From: Cydia pomonella
Taxonomy: Eukaryota; Arthropoda; Insecta; Lepidoptera; Tortricidae
Reading direction: 5' to 3'
Length of the DNA stretch: 64,000 nt
NCBI RefSeq assembly: GCF_033807575.1
Contig: NC_084706.1
Coordinates: 25,014,204-25,078,203 of the forward strand
Below are positions 56,713 to 64,000 of the stretch, piece after piece. Under the pieces are notes generated by a model. That model saw only the letters and a program-made list of their open reading frames with translations, was not told the DNA's origin and made no database searches. The position numbers were made by a program, and so were the translations under genes. Position 1 is the stretch's first letter; the number at the start of each line of letters is the position of its first letter.

Positions 56713-57329
56713 GGTCAGGGCCGGATCTAGGTTAGAGCGAATGGAGCGGCCGTTCTAGGCGCCAAATGATAGGGGGACACCAAAATGGCAAATGTGAAAA
56801 AAAATCAAGAAAATAAAAAGTTTTAAGTGTTTCGGGCGCGCAAATTCGCGCGCGGGGCGGGAGTCATTTCAGCAAACGAAAATCCATATAGACCACGCTA
56901 CAAACAGAACCGACTTGCAGGATAAGAGTTCGGATACGACAATGGTTAGTTGTGCAAATTGGGTAAAAAAGGTGGCTCCAAAACCCAATCTCGCTCTATC
57001 CTGATCCAATGCTCAGGCCGGCGCTCTAGGTTGACCGGCCGGGCGGCGTGCTGTCGGTTTTCCCTCAAACGCTCTTTTCACTTTGGCTGAACTTATACCT
57101 CTAAGTAACTACTGTCAAATGAACAGTATCGATTAAGAGTACGTCTAAAAAGTACCAGTTAGCACTGACCCGAATGCCAGCTTAATGCTTAATCCGACGT
57201 AATACTTAGGTATCTCAAATTTGACCTAAGTTAAGTTTAGGTAGGGCTGACCGGTTTACCGTACCACAGGAGGGAGATTCCTTTCTGATTTTGTGACTAC
57301 ATGTGACAACAAGGCTGACAAACAAGTTG

Positions 57330-57595
57330 GTAAGAGCGACTTTCAATCTGGAGTTCGCAGATTCAAACCCCGTACCAATGAGTTTTTCGGAACTTACATA
57401 CGATATATCATTTGATGATGGAACGTGATGAAACCGAATTAATCCCAAAAAGGCCTAGTTTCCCTTTGGGTTGGAAGGTCAGATGGCAGACGCTTTCGTA
57501 ACGCTAGTGCCTACACCAATTCTCGGGATTAGCTGCCAAAGCATGAGCCGTGGCAAAAAAATGCCGGGACAACGCTAGGAAGATTATGGTGATGC
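57330..57595 (+). mobile_element. SINE family B with variant tail
   Basis: Head-like GGTAAGAGCGACTTTCAATC, GATTCAAACCCCGTACC, GAGTTTTTCGGAACTTAC, then a tail GGTTGGAAGGTCAGATGGCA shared with 18130-18290 and 40960-41040. Confidence 0.65.
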
Positions 57596-57796
57596 AACAT
57601 CACTAAGGATAGATACCAAGCTAATTAACTCTGCGCTTACACACTTTGTCACGTCAAAGTCGATGCTTAATTTAAACGTACGTACCTACTCTAGCTAATC
57701 TTTTGACGACACGACCCTATTCGGTATTTGTATAGCCATAAGAGCGGGTCACATGGTTATGTGGCCTTAGAGTGACATATTATTGAAGGTGACTTC

Positions 57797-57910
57797 ATAT
57801 AGTTTGGCAAGCTTTTCCGTCAGTAGAAAAAGGCGTGTGGGGTCTGTGGTCCATACAAAATTTGAATTTAGCGCCTTTTTCTACTGACATAATTGGTTTC
57901 CCAGACTATA
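57797..57910. repeat. imperfect inverted repeat (CAGTAGAAAAAGGCG)
   Basis: CAGTAGAAAAAGGCG pairs with CGCCTTTTTCTACTG across ~50 bp. Outer sequences also pair weakly. Probable MITE about 550 bp upstream of the lipase. Confidence 0.5.
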
Positions 57911-58425
57911 TATTATATAAGATATCTTTTCCACCTATAGAGATCTCATACTGAACAACTATAATCTATCTCGAAAACGCATAAAATGGCGATTTCATAT
58001 CTCTTTGGCTGATCGCATATCCGTGTTTTCTAGGGGACAGCCATTTTGGAGTAATACAAGTTGTTAGTACTAGCACTAGTGTACGGACTGGCTTACAAAG
58101 TAGGGCTGAAAAACTTATGTTGGTTATTTAATCATGAAATACAAGCGCTAGGCCGAATTTTTAAGGTAGAAAAATTAAAACCATTATGTTAATCACAAGC
58201 TACGAGTATAAACAAGCAATTTACCTAATTAGCTGTTGTTATACGAAAATCATCAGTCATATCAAAACAATACGAAAGTCTTGGCGTATATCAAATCGAG
58301 GTCAGGAAAACTCAGTAACAGAATCGCCCATGCATTTTAGATATTTGCAGTTCGTACTTGAATTGGACGACCTTCGCGAAGGAAACTCGTGAAGTTCGCC
58401 ACTCGCGAGATGAATTAGGCTGCGA

Positions 58426-58430
58426 TCAGT
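58426..58430 (+). promoter_or_regulatory. arthropod-type initiator candidate (TCAGT)
   Basis: TCAGT lies 27 bp before the lipase ATG, with no TATA box upstream. Short motif, weak evidence. Confidence 0.3.
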
Positions 58431-58456
58431 CGCTGGTGCTCAATTTTTTTTCTGTG

Positions 58457-61400
58457 ATGGAGGCTCGACTTTTTTTAGTGGTGATTTGGATGAGTGCGTG
58501 TGTAGCTTATGAGTATAGCTCAGGGACCCCGGCTGGATACATGAGTGATTGTAAGTTTGAGAATTTTGAAGTTAGGGGCAAGTTTTTTTGAGATTCGATG
58601 GCTTAGTTGGCAGAGCCGGCCGGTATCTTAGTGTCGCTAGTTAGTCTCGCTTGGGGAGGCAATATTTCCATATTTAGGTAAGGTTCCGTAGTTACCTCAA
58701 AAGGAAAAAACGGAAGCCTTATAGAAATCACTCGTTTTATCGTCATTTCGCGAGAAAGATTTTAAAAAAGAAAGATAAAAAAAGTAAAATATATAAATAA
58801 TTATGTAACCTAAAGGAAGAGCGGCGCCACCCAACACAGGTTTTTTTGCTCACCGGGGGCTCCATCACCTTACATTATAAAAAAAGTGCCTTAGTCGGCT
58901 TAAAGATTTCCCAACCTTTATCTTATTTTAATTAAAGCTACAGCTTTTAGCTGCCTGTTATGAACTAAGGATTTTTCTTTTTAATAAGATGGGGTAAGAG
59001 AAACACTGGGATGAGTGAAACGCTTCAAGGGAATCCTCGTACCGTTTATTTTGCCCCGAGCAAAATAAATTTATTTACTTCACTCCACATAATCTTCATA
59101 CTTTTTCTAGGCCCAGGCATGAATGCATCAACAGAGTTCACAGACAAAACTCGGCGCTCCCTCAAAGCCGTGGTCATGATGCCATCAGCTGGCTATGTCA
59201 GGAGTAGGGAGACTAGCTGCCGGCTCAGCGTGGCTGGCGCGGCCTGTGCAGCTCGCTGGCTGGACTTAAAGAGGCGGAGAACACAGGTAGACAGGACTAA
59301 TGTAGGGAGAATCTCCCTCATGGGGCCAACAACTAGCTATGGCAGCAGTAGGGAGACCAGCTGCCGTCTCAGCGTGGCTGGCACAGCCTGAGCAGCTCGC
59401 TGGCTAGACTCAAAGAGGCGGAGGACACAGGTAGACAGGACTAATGTAGGGAGAATCTCCCTCATGGGGCCAACAACTAGCTATGGCAGCAGTAGGGAGA
59501 CCAGCTGCCGTCTCAGCGTGGCTGGCACAGCCTGAGCAGCTCGCTGGCTAGACTCAAAGAGGCGGAGGACACAGGTAGATAGGACTACTGTAGGGAGAAT
59601 CTCCCTCATGGGGCCAACAACTAGCTATGGCAGCAGTAGGGAGACCAGCTGCCGTCTCAGCGTGGCTGGCACAGCCTGAGCAGCTCGCTGGCTAGACTCA
59701 AAGAGGCGGAGGACACAGGTAGATAGGACTACTGTAGGGAGAATCTCCCTCATGGGGCCAACAACTAGCTATGGCAGCAGTAGGAAGACCAGCTGCCGTC
59801 TCAGCGTGGCTGGCACAGCCTGAGCAGCTCGCTGGCTAGACTCAAAGAGGCGGAGGACACAGGTAGATAGGACTACTGTAGGGAGAATCTCCCTCATGGG
59901 GCCAACAACTAGCTATGGCAGCAGTAGGGAGACCAGCTGCCGTCTCAGCGTGGCTGGCACAGCCTGAGCAGCTCGCTGGCTAGACTCAAAGAGGCGGAGG
60001 ACACAGGTAGATAGGACTACTGTAGGGAGAATCTCCCTCATGGGGCCAACAACTAGCTATGGCAGCAGTAGGGAGACCAGCTGCCGTCTCAGCGTGGCTG
60101 GCACAGCCTGAGCAGCTCGCTGGCTAGACTCAAAGAGGCGGAGGACACAGGTAGATAGGACTACTGTAGGGAGAATCTCCCTCATGGGGCCAACAACTAG
60201 CTATGGCAGCAGTAGGGAGACCAGCTGCCGTCTCAGCGTGGCTGGCACAGCCTGAGCAGCTCGCTGGCTAGACTCAAAGAGGCGGAGGACACAGGTAGAT
60301 AGGACTACTGTAAGGGAGAATCTCCCTCATGGGGCCAACAACTAGCTATGGCAGCAGTAGGGAGACCAGCTGCCGTCTCAGCGTGGCTGGCACAGCCTGA
60401 GCAGCTCGCTGGCTAGACTCAAAGAGGCGGAGGACACAGGTAGATAGGACTACTGTAGGGAGAATCTCCCTCATGGGGCCAACAGCTAGCTATGTCAGGA
60501 GTAGGGAGTCCAGCTGCCGACTCAGCGTGGCTGGCGCGGCCTGTGCAGCTCGCTGGCTGGATTTAAAGAGGCGGAGGACACAGGTAGACTTGGCTACTGT
60601 AGGGAGAATCTGCCTCATGGGGCCAACCTCTGCACTCTGGCTTCGTCCGTAGTAGGGAGACCTAGTGACGGCTCAGCATGGCTGGAGCGGCCTGTATCGC
60701 TCGTCGGCTTGATCTAAGGATGCAGAGAACCAGCATCATTAACATAAGTTTTTCATTATCTGAGTTCATTTTCATTAGGTACTGAACATATACACAGGTC
60801 TCCTCCACAGACCTCTCCTCATAGCACGCCATTAAGTTCGATCTGCACTGCAAAATAAGACGTTAGGTAATCCCTGCCCTCTATAAAGTAATGACCCAAA
60901 AATACATTTTGTTGATCAGCTTTAACTACTGAGAAACTGTTCATGTACTTGATTACTACCAATTATTGCAGGTCCTCATAGCCGGGTACTTGGACGCGTC
61001 GTTCTCTCCCGTAGTGCGGTCGGTGGCTGGTGCTTATCTGAACCTGGGCCGCAACGTCATCCTGGTTGAGGTCTTCCCGCTGCTCATCCGGACTTATCCA
61101 ATGTGAGTTGATTTCAGCCATGGCCGGGTAGGTATTACTTGTCGTTCTCTCCCGTAGTGCGGTCGGTAGCTGGCGCGTACCTGAACCTGGGTCACAATTT
61201 TATCCTGGTTGAGGTTTGAGGTGTTCCCACTGCTCATCCGGACTTATCCAATGTGAGTTGGTTTATATGTTGATCTAAACCAACACTATTTTGACTCAAT
61301 ATTAAAATTAAAACGTGTAGCAATTGAAATCAGAAAACATCGAAATTTCTACCGGGAAGTGGGACAGGGGTTTTTGTCTTAATAAGCGTGAAAAAACATC

Positions 61401-62661
61401 CAGTTGCAAACAATCGGATGTCGTGTGTGTTGTGTGAAGGCAACAACCCTAGCGTACAAGTGAATTATTCCTCGCTGGCCTACCTGTGACCACGAACGTA
61501 ATGTTCGTAACGTCAGGCCAAATAATATAGGTAAGAGCACGCGATTAAGTCCCGTTACAGTTTTAAAATGATGTGTGAGTTGTTTATTTATTAAACTAGA
61601 TGGACAAAAAGCCTCCTCTTATTCCTTAAGTAGATATTTGGAGTGTCCAAATGTGTGAAGTGTCTAGCTCGTCATCTTCTCGCAGGTCTACCTAAGCCCA
61701 TTTGACCACCAGACCCCACTTAGTAGATATGGAGGACTCACAAATTCTGTGTCGTTTTACTTTGGCGGCAGTTAGTGTGTTTCTAATGCGATCAGTACCC
61801 CTAGTGTAAATTTGATCGACATCATAACGTGACGAACGCGTTTGCGTTAAGTCTCATTTTGTATAGGATTTTGAGTTTCCAAAACGTCCCGCTTGGCGCG
61901 CTCTTTCTAAATCCAATATAAAATCAGACTAAACGCAAACGCGTACGTCACGTTTCGAAATGGAATTTATTTACACTAGGGGTACTGTTGCCCTGAATAC
62001 TAACTGTATTCTGTGGCCTTCCGGGAAACATTCAAGTTAGACTTGTGAATTTTTGACAATTACCATTTTACCAATAGCGCTACTAAATGTACCTAAGCCA
62101 GAATCGAAAGAATCTGAGTTTAGTTGATTGTCAATCTATTAAATACAGGATTTGCGTAAAATACATACTCCTCTTAACACATTAGCCCGAGCTACGCGGT
62201 ACTAACGTAGCCGCTAATACTCTCTCGTTTGTAGTGAAAAACGCTTACGAACAGAGAACCCGCCTCACAGGGTCACTGGCAGTGATGTTAACGTGTTAAA
62301 ATTAGTCAAAAAATGGACACAAGTGGATATCGTTTGCAGGATATTTAAAATTAGGGGCACCTAATGTCATAGTATTTTAAATGTGGTGACCTGTAACTCT
62401 GTTATTAATAATAAATTTCATTTCATTTTTTTTTTCATTTCATTTTCATTTCATTTCATTTCATTTATTATCTCGGCAGGGCAGCGCGCATCACACGGCC
62501 GTTAGGCAGACTACTCGGCGAGTTCTTGGCGGAGCTGACCCGACGAGGTCTACCACCGAGCCGACTGGAGATCTCAGGCGGTAGTCTGGGAGCCCATATC
62601 GCTTACTACGCCTCTGTCAAGTATAGGGAACTGACGGGAAGGAAGCCTGCAAGGCTCACGG
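58457..62661 (+). CDS. secreted lipase, pancreatic-lipase type, 5' four exons (gene continues past window)
   Basis: Exons 58457-58550, 59111-59286, 60972-61102 and 62480-62661 join in phase (1, 0, 2, 1) with donors GTAAGT, GTAGAC, GTGAGT, GTTAGT. Met at 58457 starts a signal peptide (MEARLFLVVIWMSACVA). Exon 2 gives CPGMNASTEF...RRSLKAVVMM and, from its repeated half, RETSCRLSVAGAACAARWLD. Exon 3 gives VLIAGYLDASFSPVVRSVAG, AYLNLGRNVILVEVFPLL. Exon 4 gives AARITRPLGRLLGEFLAEL and LEISGGSLGAHIAYYA. This order (beta-strand with LI.G, AYL..G.NVI, then GxSxG and H-[IV]-A) is that of insect neutral lipases and phospholipase-A1-like proteins. Nucleophile is Ser169. Odd points: GGSLG instead of GHSLG, and LIAGY where HG is usual. 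The Asp and His of the triad would be in exons beyond 64000. It likely acts extracellularly on lipid esters; whether it is catalytically active is not certain. Confidence 0.84.
59187..60630 (+). repeat. 144-bp tandem array built from lipase exon 2 and its splice donor, 10 units
   Basis: The word GGGAGAATCTCCCTC (third from last to TGCCTC in unit 10) recurs at 59305, 59449, 59593, 59737, 59881, 60025, 60169, 60314, 60458 and 60602: spacing 144 throughout except one of 145. Unit 1 is the real 3' half of exon 2 (to 59286) plus the first intron bases. Every unit keeps ACACAGGTAGA (donor). Units 2-9 read GCCTGA where units 1 and 10 read GCCTGT, so they carry an in-frame stop in place of Cys. A decayed eleventh piece follows at 60641-60720. 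Confidence 0.93.
61112..61254 (+). pseudogene. duplicated, damaged copy of lipase exon 3
   Basis: Repeats exon 3 at an offset of 142-143 bp: GCCGGGTA, then GTTCTCTCCCGTAGTGCGGT at 61144, and the same donor ATGTGAGTTG. An inserted GAGGTTTGAG adds a stop (GTT TGA), and the start of the exon is altered, so it cannot replace exon 3. Confidence 0.88.
61793..61988. mobile_element. ACCCCTAGTGT palindromic MITE in lipase intron 3
   Basis: CAGTACCCCTAGTGTAAATT and its mirror ending CACTAGGGGTACTG. Arms include ACGCGTTTGCGTTAAGTC. Third member of the family at 17991 and 35286. 61260-61790 shows nothing else. Confidence 0.85.
62405..62468. repeat. (TTTCA)n tract at the exon 4 acceptor
   Basis: Repeated TTTCA with a T-run, ending 11 bases before the acceptor at 62479. 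It provides the pyrimidine-rich tract of that splice site. Confidence 0.85.
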
Positions 62662-62754
62662 GTTAGTATTTATTTTCTATGGGTTTTGCTATACATATAT
62701 TTTTAAATACTAGTAAAACTGAACATGATCCATGTGCAATTGAAAAAAAAAAAA

Positions 62755-63050
62755 CATTTTTCACCACACCAGGTCGTAAAGATTATTTATTCTTCAAAAA
62801 ATGTAAGTGTTTCCCTTATGTTGGCTGGTGGAAATTCATTTTAAGTGTTAATTTTAAATGATAAATATTTAATAGTGATTATTTGGATTTGATTTTTAAT
62901 GTCTTACAGCTAGTATTTTCCTCGGGTTGATAAAATGTTGTGTTTCACTAAGTAGCGATTCGAACCACTCGCTACGCCCGTGTTTAAATTTTGGAATCGT
63001 TCGCATGCTCTAGTATCAATTATACTCGATTAGTTAAACAACAACTTAAT
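62755..63050 (+). repeat. dispersed repeat (CACCACACCAG...GGGTTG...)
   Basis: Uninterrupted relative of the split copy at 30630-31345 (TTTTCCTCGGGTTGATAAA, TTTTGGAATCGTTCGCATGC, TTAGTTAAACAACAAC). 63050-64000 is AT-rich lipase intron; I see no exon in it. Confidence 0.6.
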
Positions 63051-64000
63051 TATTAAAAGGGAATCTTTAACCAAATCTGATGCATGGGGTTAGTCCTTAT
63101 GTAAGAAAAGGTAACGTTCGAATAGCATCTACAGCTGCATTATTGATACGAAATGACTGCTGCAACCTTGACGTAGGCTCTGTATCTGTCAACTTAATTG
63201 AATGAATGACATGGAATGGTCTCTGAAGAAAGAATGGTGAGTGGTCACCTGGAAAAACTGATGAGTCACATCACAAATTTAGACTGCTTTAAACTGCGTC
63301 TGCTTTCGAACTGACGTAATACATACATTGTTTACATCCTGAATATGCGCTTCACTAATTGAGAATTTTCCCTTTTAAATCGAGATTTGCATAACTGAGA
63401 TTTAAAATGCTATTAATGAAGTGTTGACGACCGCGAGGTCATCAAACATAGGCGCTCATTTACCTACAGGATCGGCAAATTAGAATTAAAGTATACATTT
63501 TATTTTTAAATTTTAACTATATTAAGTTCAGAGATTAAGTATTGATTTAAAAACATATTATTCAGGGTTGGCAAATACATGCGGAACATAATGTCTGACA
63601 TATGTCCATCACTAACAGCAGGCAAATGTGAGCCCTTATCGTTGCATTTTTTTATCTTAGTAAATATGTGTCGGATGGTCAGTTTGTACTATTTAAATTT
63701 CATCAGCTTGTTACCATAGACACGTAATTTCCGATATACCCACAGAAATAAGTCAGGGGCTGCAAAATTTGGGTGCCAATCACTGTCACTGTTTCTCGAA
63801 ATGAAGACAAACATTTGAGAAAAACTGTACTTGTAAAACGGTCCTCAGTAAGTAGGTTGTGCTGTCGGAAAGTTTCCAAAATTACAAAGTTCCATTTCCA
63901 AAATCAGTTCCAATCCTTTGCTTCCTGTGAAATATTTCAACTTTTTGGAACTTTCCGCTACTTTGCACATCTGTAGGTAAACGGGTCTACTTTGAACCCT

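Noticed and set aside
59011..59391. 126-codon ORF as a single protein
   Set aside because: It merges intron 1, exon 2, the splice donor and part of the second repeat unit of the lipase; only 59111-59286 is supported as coding.

Overview
This is nuclear DNA of an insect, almost certainly a moth or butterfly (Lepidoptera). Genes have introns with GT-AG borders, intergenic DNA is AT-rich, and the window is packed with dispersed repeats of lepidopteran type: tRNA-derived SINEs, repeats carrying the GGGTTCCGTA motif, palindromic MITEs with TA or 3-bp target duplications, and decayed non-LTR retrotransposon 3' ends. I see no bacterial, phage or CRISPR-type system. Repeat family names are given by sequence motif because no library search was possible. 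Three protein-coding loci can be supported. (1) A minus-strand gene for heparan-alpha-glucosaminide N-acetyltransferase (HGSNAT, lysosomal heparan sulfate breakdown). Four exons are visible: 51880-52074, 39142-39269, 33745-33860 and 825-981. Their splice phases agree from one to the next. The gene runs off the left edge, so the acetyltransferase core lies outside the window. (2) Two tandem secreted carboxylesterases on the plus strand, lying wholly inside the ~33-kb HGSNAT intron. The first (6274-8532) is a pseudogene with two frameshifts. The second (9221-11353) is intact: 539 residues, complete Ser-Glu-His triad. (3) A plus-strand secreted lipase of the pancreatic-lipase type (58457 to beyond the right edge), four exons seen, nucleophile in Gly-Gly-Ser-Leu-Gly. 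Layout: 1-1000, LINE tail and HGSNAT exon; 1.1-5.1 kb, two near-identical 1.3-kb repeats; 6.2-11.4 kb, esterase pair; 12-18 kb, intron with SINEs and MITEs; 18.48-23.34 kb, a 4.9-kb palindromic element with ~0.78-kb arms holding LINE fragments; 23.5-33 kb, dense MITE and SINE region with several nested insertions; 33.7-39.3 kb, two HGSNAT exons; 40.3-40.7 kb, 47-bp minisatellite; 43-51.3 kb, more DNA-transposon derivatives, including hAT-like and Harbinger-like ones with clear target duplications; 51.9-58.4 kb, region between the oppositely oriented HGSNAT and lipase genes; 58.4-64 kb, lipase. The most unusual structure is in the lipase gene. A 144-bp unit made of the 3' half of coding exon 2 plus its splice donor is tandemly repeated ten times (about 59187-60630), with an in-frame stop in the middle copies. 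The next exon also has a damaged duplicate just downstream. HGSNAT, esterases and lipase do not form one pathway; they are neighbours through nesting and adjacency.
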